Assembly (NCBI RefSeq): GCF_020884755.1
Contig: NZ_BPWE01000003.1
Coordinates: 1-64,000 of the forward strand
Source of the DNA: Bifidobacterium mizhiense
Lineage (GTDB): Bacteria > Actinomycetota > Actinomycetes > Actinomycetales > Bifidobacteriaceae
Direction of reading: 5' to 3'
Length of the DNA: 64,000 nucleotides
The notes beneath the pieces were generated by a model. That model worked only from the letters and a program-made list of their open reading frames with translations. It ran no database searches and was not told the DNA's origin. Below are positions 17,551 through 26,484 of this stretch, piece after piece. How positions within the stretch are numbered: position 1 is the stretch's first letter; each line of letters begins with the position of its first letter. Made by a program: the position numbers and the translations under genes.

Positions 17551-18521
17551 GACTCCACCTCCTTATCCCCGTCGGTCGCGGCAGGTGAGCCCGCGGTCAG
17601 TCTGATGATGTTGTCGAAGTCGGCCCGCTCCACCAGGTAGCGGCCATCCGAAGGCTCCACGGCGGCAGGAGAAGCCGATGCCAGAAAATCCTTCAAGTGT
17701 TCAGCAGGGACCAAAGCCTCGAAACCGGTGGCGGAACGCTGCAAGCCCATCAGATGTGGCATTTGCGCTCTAGCCAGATCGTCCGGCCCTCCTCTCACTA
17801 TCTGGAAAGCCTCCATCAACTCGTCCTTGGGGCCGGTGTAGAAGACAGACCCTCGATTGATGTAGGTAACGAAATCAGCCACCCGTTCAAGATCCGTGGT
17901 GATGTGCGTGGAGAACAGCACGGAATGACGACCGTCACCGATGTAGTCCAGCAGAATATTCATGAGCTCGTCCCTGGCCAGAACATCCAGACCACTGGTG
18001 GGCTCATCCAGAATCAAGAGCCTTGCGTCGTGGCTGAGGGCGACAGCCAGCATCAGTTTCATCTGCATGCCGCGGGAGAGCTTGCCGATTTTGCGGTTTT
18101 CTTGCAGCCCGAACCGACGCAGGTAGTCTTGATAGCGATCACTGTTCCAAGAGGGATACATGGGTGCCATCACTGGCTCGACGGCCTTGACCTTCCACGC
18201 CTCAAGGAAATAAATGGAATCGAAGACCACGCCCAGATCCGCTTTGACCTCCTCCTCCTGACTCGAGGGATCGCGGCCCAGAATGCTGATTTCTCCGCTG
18301 TCTCGGCGGGTCATGTTCAGCAAGAGCCGGATCAGGGTGGATTTGCCTGCGCCGTTGGGGCCTATCAATCCCATGATGTAACCCATGGGCAGGTCCATGG
18401 TGACCTGCTGCAGACGGAAACCCGTGCCGTCAGCCTTGACATAGCTTTTTCCCAGGTCACTGACGCGCAAGGCATAGTCGACCTCTTCACCGGAAGTTGT
18501 CATCGGCGGTGATGCACGCAT
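17547..18521 (-). CDS. ABC transporter ATP-binding protein (YtrB-like)
   Basis: 324 residues. Walker A GPNGAGKST at about residue 56, signature LSRGMQMKL, Walker B LLILDEPTSGLD. The C-terminal 100 residues after the ATPase core are poorly conserved. The start at 18521 lies 4 bases after the regulator gene and uses an AGGAA/AGGAG region within its last codons. It forms a regulator-ATPase-permease operon with its neighbours; a drug, peptide or stress-linked exporter is likely, exact substrate unknown. Confidence 0.88.
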   Translation of the reverse strand: MRASPPMTTSGEEVDYALRVSDLGKSYVKADGTGFRLQQVTMDLPMGYIMGLIGPNGAGKSTLIRLLLNMTRRDSGEISILGRDPSSQEEEVKADLGVVFDSIYFLEAWKVKAVEPVMAPMYPSWNSDRYQDYLRRFGLQENRKIGKLSRGMQMKLMLAVALSHDARLLILDEPTSGLDVLARDELMNILLDYIGDGRHSVLFSTHITTDLERVADFVTYINRGSVFYTGPKDELMEAFQIVRGGPDDLARAQMPHLMGLQRSATGFEALVPAEHLKDFLASASPAAVEPSDGRYLVERADFDNIIRLTAGSPAATDGDKEVES

Positions 18522-18525
18522 ACTC

Positions 18526-18933
18526 CTATTCCTTTCCTTCTTCGGACGCGGGTGCAGAACCCCTGTTGCCGAGCAGGCCGTCGAGCAGGCCGCGAATCCG
18601 GTCCGGCTCCATATCGGCCCGACGAGCCGTATCGACTGCCTCCCCCAGCAGGGACTGCACGCGGTTCTCCAGATGTTGCCGCATGACCTTGTCGCCGCTG
18701 TCGGCCACGAAGGTCCCCTTGCCTTGGATGTTCTCCACCAAGCCCTCTTGAGCGAGTTCGGTATAGGCGCGGGTCACGGTCAGCACGGACACCCTGAGCT
18801 CCTGCGAGAGATGTCGCAGAGAAGGCAGTCCCTCCCCCGCTTTCAAGTCTCCGGTCAGGATGGCCGAACGTATCTGGTCCTCGATCTGCCGATAAATCGG
18901 CTGTCCGGACAGGGATGAGATGATCAGCTTCAT
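18526..18933 (-). CDS. GntR-family transcriptional regulator, YtrA subfamily
   Basis: 135 residues, the short YtrA type: an N-terminal winged helix (PIYRQIEDQIRSAI, LPSLRHLSQELRVS, VTRAYTELAQEGLV, GKGTFV) with only about 55 residues of C-terminal dimerisation helix. I chose the ATG at 18933 with AAAGGGG upstream over the ATG at 18948. It heads the ABC operon and presumably represses it; its promoter overlaps a TGTATACA palindrome. Confidence 0.9.
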   Translation of the reverse strand: MKLIISSLSGQPIYRQIEDQIRSAILTGDLKAGEGLPSLRHLSQELRVSVLTVTRAYTELAQEGLVENIQGKGTFVADSGDKVMRQHLENRVQSLLGEAVDTARRADMEPDRIRGLLDGLLGNRGSAPASEEGKE

Positions 18934-19375
18934 CCAAGCCCCTTTCATTGATTGTCAGCACGACCCTGGCTGAGCTGTGCCGGTGTTCATGTATACACTA
19001 TAACAGTTTAGCCATGAAGACAAACCCTCCAATGATCTGCTGAGGCCATGATTCACAGATTCGGTGGAACAGCGCTGTAGTACTGCGATCCCGGCCGATC
19101 ACAACTTCGAACAAAATCCATTTGGAACAGGTCAACGCCGCATTGCTCATGTCTAGGGCAGGTACGGTGTCATCAACTAAAATCCAGCACGTTCATTGCC
19201 ACAGGCCCATTGACAGCCGATTGCCTACAGTCAAAGCATCAGAGTGAAAAGCAACGGAATGGCAGACGTCGAGCATGCATCGGCACGGCCACAAAAGGCA
19301 GCAAAGTCGCCAAAACTTGTCGAATTCGCAGAATTGTCGGACTTAGGTACAGCAAAGAGCAGACGACAACCAGAC
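18934..19375. other. Intergenic region between recN and the YtrA-type operon
   Basis: Apart from a candidate promoter near 18990-19026 nothing can be supported. The stretch is more A+T-rich than surrounding genes. Plus-strand reading frames that start here and run into recN antisense lack any recognisable domain or ribosome-binding site. Confidence 0.5.
18990..19026 (-). promoter_or_regulatory. Candidate promoter and operator of the GntR-ABC operon
   Basis: The minus strand reads TTTGTC, a 16-base spacer, then TATAGT, followed directly by the palindrome TGTATACA (18990-18997). This places a symmetric site at the transcription start, consistent with autorepression by the YtrA-type regulator. 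Confidence 0.45.
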
Positions 19376-21148
19376 TTATCGGGTCTGGAGCCTGCTGGAG
19401 GACAGAAGCTCTCGGGCGTGCTTCAGGGAGGTTGCGGACTCGCTGCCGGCCAGCATTCGGGCGATTTCCCGCTCCCTGTCTTCGCCCTCTACTTGGTGGA
19501 CCAGGGTTTCTACGGCATCGCCGCCTTCACGCCCTTTGGCCACGACGAACTGTCGATCAGCCCAGGAAGCCACCTGCGGCAGGTGGGTGACCACAATCAC
19601 CTGGGCGGTGACAGCCAGCCGGGCCAGACGACGACCCAACTCAACGGCAGCCCGACCGCCAACCCCAGCATCCACCTCATCGAAGATGAAGGTCATCGTC
19701 GGATCACCAGCCCGGGAATCAAGGCCAGTATGTCCACGCGCAGACCCGTCAGGTCCTGATGAGGTACGGGCTTCGGCCGCCACCAGCTCAAGAGCCAGCA
19801 TGAGCCGGCTGAGTTCGCCGCCCGAGGCGCTCTTGCCCATGGGCAGAAGGTCCGAACCTGGATATGGTCTGAAGAGAAAGTCGATCTGATCCAGACCATG
19901 CGCGTCCATAGCCTGGTCCTGGCGTGGTCTGACGCGGATCTCCAGCCCAGCGCCCGCCATGGCCAGGGAGCGCAATTCGCCGTCGACAAGATCGCTCAGT
20001 CTGCGTGCAGCCTTGGCCCGGGATGCTGACAGAGCCCGGGCAGCCTTCAAGGCGGTTCCGCGAAGCTGCTCAACCTGACCTTGGAGCTCATCCAGCTTCT
20101 CGGGTGAGGCATCCATGTCCTCAAGTTCAAATGCAGCCTTCTTGCGCCAGGCTAGAACGTCATCGATGTCTGGTCCCCAGCGTCGGGTCAGCTCATCCAG
20201 ATCATGAATACGGGCGTTAATCTTGTCCAGATCGCCCTCCTGGCCTTCATCATCCAGCTGGCTGCTCAGGGTGAAGACCAGGTCAGACAGATCGGCATTC
20301 AGCGACCGCAGCCGCTGGGCCGACTCCTGAAAGACCCCTTCCACACCGATGCCCTCCAGGGCGGCTATTGCTCGTTCGACCAGGGCCGTGGCTGATGGAG
20401 CGTCGGCATCGGGGTCGATCTGGCCAGAGTCCAAGGCGGATAGTGCGGCCATGACCCCCTGACTGATCTGGGCTGCATGCTCGATCCGGTCCCGCTGAGC
20501 CTTGAGCTCACGATCCTCGCCGGAATGGGGGTCGACCCGGTCAATCCGGGCGATGGATTCGCGAAGATAATCAGCCTGAGCCATAGCACCGGACTGCTGG
20601 TTGCGCAGCTCCTCCAAATGGTCCTGGGCCTGTCGGTACTGCCTCCAGGCCTTGGAAAAGGCCTCCAGCTGCGGGCCGTCACCGGCATAGGCATCCAAAA
20701 ATTCGCGCTGCCGGGCCGGACTGGCCATACGCATCTGATCCGCCTGCCCATGGACGGTGACCAGCATGCCAGCCACCTCCTCCAGCAGACCACGAGGTGC
20801 CGTCCTGCCGTTCAAGGCGGCACGGGAACGCCCCTTGACAGGCATGGTCCTCGCCAGAAAGATCTGCCCCTCATCCTCCAAGGGCAGGCCAGCCTCGGAG
20901 ATGGCAGCGGTCACTGGATTCTCAGCTCCCGCTGTTCCGGCATCAAAAATCCCCTGCACCCAGGACTCATGGGCTCCAGGCGACACCAGTTGGGGGCGGG
21001 CAGTGGACCCCGAGATCAGCCTGATGGCGTTGAGCAGCATGGACTTGCCAGCCCCGGTCTCCCCCGTGATGGCCGTCATGCCAGCGGCAGGCCGTAGCAG
21101 AGCATGATGGATGGGACCCAGGTCTCGTACTTCCAGCTCTTCCAGCAT
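19376..21148 (-). CDS. recN: DNA repair protein RecN
   Basis: 590 residues, SMC-like ATPase that acts at DNA double-strand breaks. The N-terminal Walker A (GETGAGKS near residue 30) and C-terminal Walker B (FIFDEVDAGVGG) flank a central helical, coiled-coil region (about 150-390). The signature SGGELSRLMLALELV is present. The start overlaps the nadK stop by one base (TGATG), a common actinobacterial arrangement. Confidence 0.95.
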   Translation of the reverse strand: MLEELEVRDLGPIHHALLRPAAGMTAITGETGAGKSMLLNAIRLISGSTARPQLVSPGAHESWVQGIFDAGTAGAENPVTAAISEAGLPLEDEGQIFLARTMPVKGRSRAALNGRTAPRGLLEEVAGMLVTVHGQADQMRMASPARQREFLDAYAGDGPQLEAFSKAWRQYRQAQDHLEELRNQQSGAMAQADYLRESIARIDRVDPHSGEDRELKAQRDRIEHAAQISQGVMAALSALDSGQIDPDADAPSATALVERAIAALEGIGVEGVFQESAQRLRSLNADLSDLVFTLSSQLDDEGQEGDLDKINARIHDLDELTRRWGPDIDDVLAWRKKAAFELEDMDASPEKLDELQGQVEQLRGTALKAARALSASRAKAARRLSDLVDGELRSLAMAGAGLEIRVRPRQDQAMDAHGLDQIDFLFRPYPGSDLLPMGKSASGGELSRLMLALELVAAEARTSSGPDGSARGHTGLDSRAGDPTMTFIFDEVDAGVGGRAAVELGRRLARLAVTAQVIVVTHLPQVASWADRQFVVAKGREGGDAVETLVHQVEGEDREREIARMLAGSESATSLKHARELLSSSRLQTR

Positions 21149-22086
21149 CAGTGCTCCTTATTCGACTCCTGCGACTCCCCCTGGTCCTGTCCATTCGCAG
21201 CCGCCGAGGGGCGATGCTGCTCCCTCCAGCCGACTACCGGCAGGTCGAACTTGGAAACCAGCCGTCTGGTGAAGGGCACCCCGGACAGCCTGGCCAGCCG
21301 CAGAATATCGTGAGACTGCCGCACCACGATGCGGGACCGCTTGGGCACTGGCCGCTGACGGCGCCCGTCATTGCAGATCCAGCCGGCCGACTGGGAATCA
21401 CCCAGAATATCCAGGGTAAACTGCGACTTTGGACCGATGATCAGAGATCGGGCGAAGAGGGCATGGGCAGCTATGGGCACCATCTGCAGAGACTGCGCAT
21501 CCGGCCAGACGATGGGCCCGCCCACCGAAAAGGCATAGGCCGTCGATCCGGTCGGGGTGGCCACAATCATGCCGTCGCAGCCGAAGGAGCTCATCTCCAC
21601 ATCGTCCACTCGGACCGATACCTCGATCATCTTGCCCCGATCATATCGTTCCAGGGTCATGTCGTTAAGTGCCCAGTCGCTCAGTGGTCGATCGGCCCCG
21701 GGTATCCACAAGTCCACATGGGCCACCATGCGCTCGTCGATGGAGTAGTCATGATCAGCCACCCGGCGAATGGCCTCCCCTATCTGGAAGCTCTCGAACT
21801 CCGCCAGGAACCCCACATGACCCAGATTGACCCCTAGGATGGGGACCTCGGTGCCCTTGACCAACTCTGCAGCCCGCAGAATGGTTCCATCGCCGCCTAG
21901 GACGATGACGATCTCGGTGTCGTCGGCCACCTGCTGGCTGGGGCTGCCGAATTCCGGGGCGGCAATGTTGTCGACAATCGAGACGCGGAATCCGTCCCGG
22001 CGCAGCTGCTCCTCGACCTCATCCACCAGGTGGCCGCTTGCCCGGACCCGGCTGTGCGTGACCACGACAGCGCTACGAGCACCCAT
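21148..22086 (-). CDS. nadK: NAD kinase
   Basis: 312 residues. It phosphorylates NAD to NADP. The catalytic GGDGT motif is in VLGGDGTILRAAE and the second NAD-kinase motif in LNDMTLER, followed by the glycine-rich CDGMIVATPTGSTAYAFSVGGP block. The ATG at 22086 with AAGGAGG in front is preferred to one at 22107. The gene is coupled to recN. Confidence 0.94.
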   Translation of the reverse strand: MGARSAVVVTHSRVRASGHLVDEVEEQLRRDGFRVSIVDNIAAPEFGSPSQQVADDTEIVIVLGGDGTILRAAELVKGTEVPILGVNLGHVGFLAEFESFQIGEAIRRVADHDYSIDERMVAHVDLWIPGADRPLSDWALNDMTLERYDRGKMIEVSVRVDDVEMSSFGCDGMIVATPTGSTAYAFSVGGPIVWPDAQSLQMVPIAAHALFARSLIIGPKSQFTLDILGDSQSAGWICNDGRRQRPVPKRSRIVVRQSHDILRLARLSGVPFTRRLVSKFDLPVVGWREQHRPSAAANGQDQGESQESNKEH

Positions 22087-22155
22087 GGGCCCTCCTTCCG
22101 GCATCAATGATCATCCTATCGGGCGCGGCCAACAGCGGCGCTCATCGTGGTGGGG

Positions 22156-23469
22156 TCAGGCCAAACGACGACCAGCGGCTGCGGCCATCCCCTGCCCGGT
22201 CTCATACCGGGGCGATCCCGTTCCGTCTACGGCGTCGGCATCCACCACGACACGAGAGACATCCGTCCTGTCGGGCAGCTCGAACATGGTCGCCTCAAGG
22301 GTGTGCTCGATGATTCCGCGCAGCCCGCGGGCACCCACCTTGCGCTCCAAGGCGATGGCAGCAACACGGTCCAGAGCGGCATCAGTGAAGACCAGATCGG
22401 CCCCGTCATCCAGGAACATGCGCCGGTACTGGTTAACCAGGGCATTGTCCGGTTCGGTCAGCACCCGCCGCAGCTCATCGGCACCCAGCGGCTCCAGAGT
22501 GGATATGACCGGCAGACGCCCCACGAACTCAGGAAGCAGGCCAAACTGTTCCAGATCCTCGGCCCTGACCTGGCTCATGACCCGGTCGTCGGGCACTCTG
22601 TCATTCCCCTGAGTAGCCGAGAATCCGCTCTCCCGCAGGCCCAGCCGCCGACGGACGATCTCCTCAAGACCGACAAAAGCGCCACCGCAGATGAAGAGAA
22701 TGTTGGCTGTGTCCATGACGACCGTGCGGACATCCCCATGCCGCCGGGAACCCTGAACCGGCACTCGGGCCTGGGTGCCCTCGATGATCTTGAGCAGAGC
22801 CTGCTGGACCCCCTCGCCGGACACGTCGCGAGTAATGGAAGTGTTCTCGCCAGACTTCCTGGCGATCTTATCGATCTCGTCGATGTAGATGATCCCCCGC
22901 TGGGCCAGGTCCATGTTGCCGTCGGCAGCCTGGAGCAGCCCCTGCAGGACGGACTCCACATCCTCGCCCACATACCCCGCCTCGGTCAGGCTGGTGGCAT
23001 CCACAATGACAAAGGGGACATTCATGATGGTGGCCAAGGTTCTCGCCAGGTAGGTCTTGCCCACGCCGGTGGGCCCCATGAGCAGGATGTTGGACTTGTC
23101 CACCTGGACGCGTGCGACCGCATCCTTGCCTGCCAATGCGATGTCAGCAGTACGGCCACGGTCGCCCAGGTCCATATTGACACGCTTGTAGTGGTTATAG
23201 ACCGCCACCGACAGAGTGCGCTTGGCAGCCTCCTGGCCTATGACATACCGGTTCAGATAGGCGAATATCTTCGAGGGTGCAGGCAGGGTCACCCGCTGGT
23301 CGGCAGCATCCTTGGCCATGTCCTCCTGAATGATCTGGGCGCAGAGACGTATGCATTCGTCGCAGATGGCGCAGGAAGGCCCCTTGACCAGGCGGCGCAC
23401 CTGATGCTCGTCCTTGCCGCAGAACTCGCAGCGATTCAGTCCGTCATTGTAGCTGACCACACGGCCCAT
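22156..23469 (-). CDS. clpX: ATP-dependent Clp protease ATP-binding subunit ClpX
   Basis: 437 residues. AAA+ unfoldase that feeds ClpP. The N-terminal zinc-binding domain has the two CxxC pairs (CEFCGK and CAICDEC). Walker A GPTGVGKT, Walker [12 protein letters not shown], and the IGF-type ClpP-binding loop region follow. The ATG at 23469 is preceded by GGGAAGGGAG; a longer in-frame start at 23496 has no ribosome-binding site. Third Clp gene in the cluster, separated from clpP2 by a hairpin-containing gap. Confidence 0.95.
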   Translation of the reverse strand: MGRVVSYNDGLNRCEFCGKDEHQVRRLVKGPSCAICDECIRLCAQIIQEDMAKDAADQRVTLPAPSKIFAYLNRYVIGQEAAKRTLSVAVYNHYKRVNMDLGDRGRTADIALAGKDAVARVQVDKSNILLMGPTGVGKTYLARTLATIMNVPFVIVDATSLTEAGYVGEDVESVLQGLLQAADGNMDLAQRGIIYIDEIDKIARKSGENTSITRDVSGEGVQQALLKIIEGTQARVPVQGSRRHGDVRTVVMDTANILFICGGAFVGLEEIVRRRLGLRESGFSATQGNDRVPDDRVMSQVRAEDLEQFGLLPEFVGRLPVISTLEPLGADELRRVLTEPDNALVNQYRRMFLDDGADLVFTDAALDRVAAIALERKVGARGLRGIIEHTLEATMFELPDRTDVSRVVVDADAVDGTGSPRYETGQGMAAAAGRRLA

Positions 23470-23543
23470 GGCTCTCCCTTCCCGGAGAATCCGCAAGGAT
23501 CGGCGAAATCATATATGACCGGCATCGTCCATGATGCCAAAAA

Positions 23544-23587
23544 CGTCCGGAGGCCGTGGGCCCCAGGGGCCCGCCGCCATCCGGACG
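23544..23587 (-). terminator. Hairpin between clpP2 and clpX
   Basis: CGTCCGGA (23544-23551) pairs with TCCGGACG (23580-23587), enclosing a GC-rich inner part that includes GGGCCCC-AG-GGGCCC. It lies in the clpP2-clpX gap and may terminate or attenuate transcription before clpX. No T-run. Confidence 0.5.
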
Positions 23588-23613
23588 ATCAATCATGCGT
23601 GCAGTCACCGGAG

Positions 23614-24282
23614 CTAATTGCGGTGCTCCAGGACCTCGTCCACCATCCCGTATTCCTTGGCCTGCTGGGCGGTCAGAATGGTGTCCACCTCGATGTCCTT
23701 GCGAATCTTCTCCACATTCTGGCCGGTGTGCTTGGCCAGGGTCTCCTCCAGCCAGGTGCGCATGCGCAGCATCTCCTTGGCCTGGATCTCGATCTCGGTG
23801 GCCTTGCCGAAGTCCTGCTCCATGGCCGGCTGGTGAATCAGCACACGGGCGTTGGGCAGAATCAGACGCTTGCCCTTGGTCCCGGCGGCCAGAAGAACGG
23901 CAGCAGCCGAAGCGGCCTGGCCCAGGCAGACGGTCTGCACATCGGGCTTGATGTACTGCATGGTGTCATAGATGGCGGTCATGGCCGTCATGGATCCCCC
24001 CGGCGAGTTAATGTAGATGATCACGTCGCGGTTGGGATCCTGGCTCTCCAGAACCAGGAGCTGGGCCATGATGTCGTCCGAGGAGGTGTCATCCACCTGG
24101 ACGCCCATGAAGATGATCCTGTCGTCGAAGAGCCTGGTGTAGGGGTCCTGACGCTTGTAGCCGTAGGGGGTGCGCTCCTCGAACTGCGGCAGCACATAGC
24201 GGTCGGCGGGCATGGCGGCCAGGCCACGAGGGCCGGCCAGTCGACGGGCCCGTGCTACGAATTGCGCTTCTTCAGATGCCAT
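23614..24282 (-). CDS. clpP2: ATP-dependent Clp protease proteolytic subunit 2
   Basis: 222 residues. Serine protease subunit of the ClpP1P2 barrel. The catalytic triad is visible: Ser125 in GQAASAAA, His150 in LIHQP, Asp196 in IRKDIEVD. The longer N terminus with residues 1-35 and the TPYGYKRQDPYTRLFDDRIIF segment identify the ClpP2 type. It follows clpP1 by 9 bases, so both are made from one transcript. Confidence 0.95.
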   Translation of the reverse strand: MASEEAQFVARARRLAGPRGLAAMPADRYVLPQFEERTPYGYKRQDPYTRLFDDRIIFMGVQVDDTSSDDIMAQLLVLESQDPNRDVIIYINSPGGSMTAMTAIYDTMQYIKPDVQTVCLGQAASAAAVLLAAGTKGKRLILPNARVLIHQPAMEQDFGKATEIEIQAKEMLRMRTWLEETLAKHTGQNVEKIRKDIEVDTILTAQQAKEYGMVDEVLEHRN

Positions 24283-24291
24283 GTGGAGTGC

Positions 24292-24909
24292 TCACTTCCC
24301 TTGATCCGCGGTCATAGTGCCGTGGGTGGTCACGATCCGGTCGACGAAGCCATACTCCAGGGCCTGCTGGGCCGTGAACCAGTGATCGTATTCGTTGTCC
24401 CGGTAGATCTCTTCCAGGGTGTGGCCAGTCTGCTCGGCCGTCAGCTGGGAGAGCGTGCGCTTCATGTCCATGATCAGCTCGGCGTTGATCCTGACATCAG
24501 TGGCCGTGCCTCCGACACCGCCCGAGGGCTGATGCATGAGCACCCGCGCGTGGGAGGTGACGAAGCGCTTGCCCTTGGCCCCGCTGGAGAGCAGGAACTG
24601 GCCCATGGAGGCCGCCATGCCAACCGCAACCGTGGCCACGTCGGGCTCGATCAGCTGCATGGTGTCGTAGATGGCCATGCCGGCCGTAATGGAGCCGCCA
24701 GGCGAGTTGATATAGAGCCAGATATCCTTCTTGGGATCCTCGGCCGCCAGCATCAGCATCTGTGCGCAGATGACGTTGGCGTTGGCGTCCTTGACCTCGT
24801 CCCCCAGCCAGATGATCCTGTCCTTGAGCAGTCGGTTGAAGATGGGATCGGTCGGCGCAGGGGCCTCCCCCTCCTCCATCACGGGACTGGTTGCCAATGA
24901 GTTGTTCAC
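24292..24909 (-). CDS. clpP1: ATP-dependent Clp protease proteolytic subunit 1
   Basis: 205 residues from the GTG at 24909, chosen for the AAGGAGACAGG directly upstream. Catalytic residues are Ser101 in VGMAASMGQ, His126 in LMHQPSGG and Asp172 in IYRDNEYD. In actinobacteria ClpP1 and ClpP2 form a mixed tetradecamer that degrades misfolded and tagged proteins with ClpX or ClpC. A possible ClgR box lies about 70 bases upstream. Confidence 0.95.
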   Translation of the reverse strand: MNNSLATSPVMEEGEAPAPTDPIFNRLLKDRIIWLGDEVKDANANVICAQMLMLAAEDPKKDIWLYINSPGGSITAGMAIYDTMQLIEPDVATVAVGMAASMGQFLLSSGAKGKRFVTSHARVLMHQPSGGVGGTATDVRINAELIMDMKRTLSQLTAEQTGHTLEEIYRDNEYDHWFTAQQALEYGFVDRIVTTHGTMTADQGK

Positions 24910-24977
24910 CCTGTCTCCTTCGATAAACGTATCTGTATTGAGAGTAGCCCCCGCAATCGACGCGGTCTTGGTCTTTC

Positions 24978-24988
24978 CGCTCTTTGCG
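24978..24988 (-). promoter_or_regulatory. Possible ClgR-type box upstream of clpP1
   Basis: The minus strand has CGC-AAAGA-GCG, matching the inverted CGC-N5-GCG core recognised by actinobacterial ClgR, the known activator of clpP genes. Flanking bases fit only in part. A promoter-like pair TTGCGG - 17 bases - GATACG follows closer to the gene. Confidence 0.35.
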
Positions 24989-25000
24989 CAACCGCTACGA

Positions 25001-25042
25001 CAGGGCCGCACCCAGGCTGTTTCGCCACTGGGTGCGGCCCTG
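25001..25042 (-). terminator. Terminator hairpin after tig
   Basis: A perfect 15-base-pair stem, CAGGGCCGCACCCAG (25001-25015) with CTGGGTGCGGCCCTG (25028-25042), 12-base loop, lies 16 bases after the tig stop codon. It separates tig from clpP1. Confidence 0.75.
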
Positions 25043-25058
25043 CTAACTGCTTTGAAAG

Positions 25059-26435
25059 CTACTCCTGATCCTGTGAGAGCTGGTCAGCCACTTCAGCCGC
25101 AGCGGAGGCAGCCTGGACGCTCTCGTCCTGCTCCTCCTGGGCCTCGGTCTCATCCTCGCCCAGGAAACGGCTCAGGTCCACCTCCTGGCCATCGGGATCC
25201 TTGAAGGTGACGGCCCGCATGCCGGCCAGCATGCCCTTGGAGCGACCGACCTCCTGCACAGCAGAACCCAGCTGTCCGTTGCGGACGATGCCGTTGATGA
25301 AGGCGCTGGGATCCATGCCATACTGCTGGGCGATGGAGGCCAGGAAGTTGGTTACGTCGGCCTGGCTGACCGTGATGCCCAGCTTCTCAGCCAGAGCGTC
25401 CAGGGTCATCTGGTCGCGCAGCTCCTTCTCGACACTCTTCTCAGCCTCGGCCTTCTCATCCTTGCTGGCCTTGTCGGGATCCTTGCCGGTGTTCTTGAGC
25501 TGATCGGTCACCATGGACTGCTTGATGCCCTTGGGTACCGGGATGTCCAGGCCGTCCTGGAGCTTGGCAATGAAGGCGTCGCGGGCGTCAGTGGCCTGCC
25601 GACCCTCGGCATCCACCTGGCACTGCTTGCGCACGTCCTCGCGCAGCTCCTTCAGGGTCTCGAACTCCGAGGCCTCCTTGGCGAACTCGTCGTCCAGGTC
25701 GGGCAGCTCCTCAGCCTTGACCGAGTTGACCTTGACCTTGATCTGGGCCTTCTCGCCCTGGTGCTCACCGGCCTCCAGGGTACCCTCGAAGGTGGTCTCT
25801 TCCCCGGCGGACAGCCCGTCCAGGGCCTCATCCAGGCCGTCCAGCATGGTGTTGGAGCCCAGCTCGTAGCTGACCCCCTGCTGGGAGTCCACGGACTCGC
25901 CGTCGATGACGGCATCCAGGTCGATGTTGGCATAATCGCCCTTGGAGGCGGGACGATCCACACTAACCAGGGTGCCGAAGCGCTGACGCAGGTTGTCCAG
26001 GCGCTTGTCCACGTCCTCGTCGGTGACGGCGGGCTTGGGGACCTCAATCTCCATGCCCTCAATATCGGGCAGCTCAAACTTGGGACGAATCTCCACCTCG
26101 GCGGTGAACTTGAGCTTGGTGTCGTCCTTGGCGGAGGAGGGGATGTCCTTGACATCGATCTGAGGCTGGGCCATGGCGTGCAGCTGCTTCTCCTCCAGGG
26201 CCTTGGAGTAGAGCTCGGGCACACCGGCGTTGACGGCCTCGCCCGCCACGCTGGCAAAGCCTACGCGCTGATCGATAATGGGTCCGGGTACATGGCCCTT
26301 GCGGAAGCCGGGGATGGTCACCTGCTTGCCGATCTCCTTACGGGCCTGATCCAGGTAGGGGTTCAGCTCATCGGGATCGACGGTGATGGTGAGCCTGACC
26401 TTGGTGGGCTCGAGGTTTCTGACGCTGATTTTCAC
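25059..26435 (-). CDS. tig: Trigger factor (ribosome-associated chaperone, peptidyl-prolyl isomerase)
   Basis: 458 residues. Binds nascent chains at ribosomal protein L23. N-terminal ribosome-binding domain with FRKGHVPG (GFRxGxxP motif) near residue 45, FKBP-like PPIase domain around 150-240, C-terminal helical chaperone domain and an acidic Gln/Glu/Ala-rich tail. The GTG at 26435 ([10 protein letters not shown], preceded by TTGGAG) is the family start; the ATG at 26456 is upstream without ribosome-binding site. Lies before clpP1P2-clpX as in most bacteria. Confidence 0.95.
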   Translation of the reverse strand: MKISVRNLEPTKVRLTITVDPDELNPYLDQARKEIGKQVTIPGFRKGHVPGPIIDQRVGFASVAGEAVNAGVPELYSKALEEKQLHAMAQPQIDVKDIPSSAKDDTKLKFTAEVEIRPKFELPDIEGMEIEVPKPAVTDEDVDKRLDNLRQRFGTLVSVDRPASKGDYANIDLDAVIDGESVDSQQGVSYELGSNTMLDGLDEALDGLSAGEETTFEGTLEAGEHQGEKAQIKVKVNSVKAEELPDLDDEFAKEASEFETLKELREDVRKQCQVDAEGRQATDARDAFIAKLQDGLDIPVPKGIKQSMVTDQLKNTGKDPDKASKDEKAEAEKSVEKELRDQMTLDALAEKLGITVSQADVTNFLASIAQQYGMDPSAFINGIVRNGQLGSAVQEVGRSKGMLAGMRAVTFKDPDGQEVDLSRFLGEDETEAQEEQDESVQAASAAAEVADQLSQDQE

Positions 26436-26484
26436 GCTGCGCTCCAATTCATCCAAACCGTTTGATCTGCCAGTAAGGCAACCG

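Noticed and set aside
19370-19388. Six-pair stem over the recN stop codon as terminator
   Set aside because: Too short and lying within coding sequence; TTGT after it is not a real T-run.
19210-19590. 126-codon frame at the start of the recN antisense region
   Set aside because: Mostly opposite recN; no ribosome-binding site or family match.
22147-24900. 917-codon open frame on the plus strand opposite clpX-clpP2-clpP1
   Set aside because: Antisense shadow of well-supported genes; long open frames opposite GC-rich coding sequence are expected, no domain or ribosome-binding site is seen.
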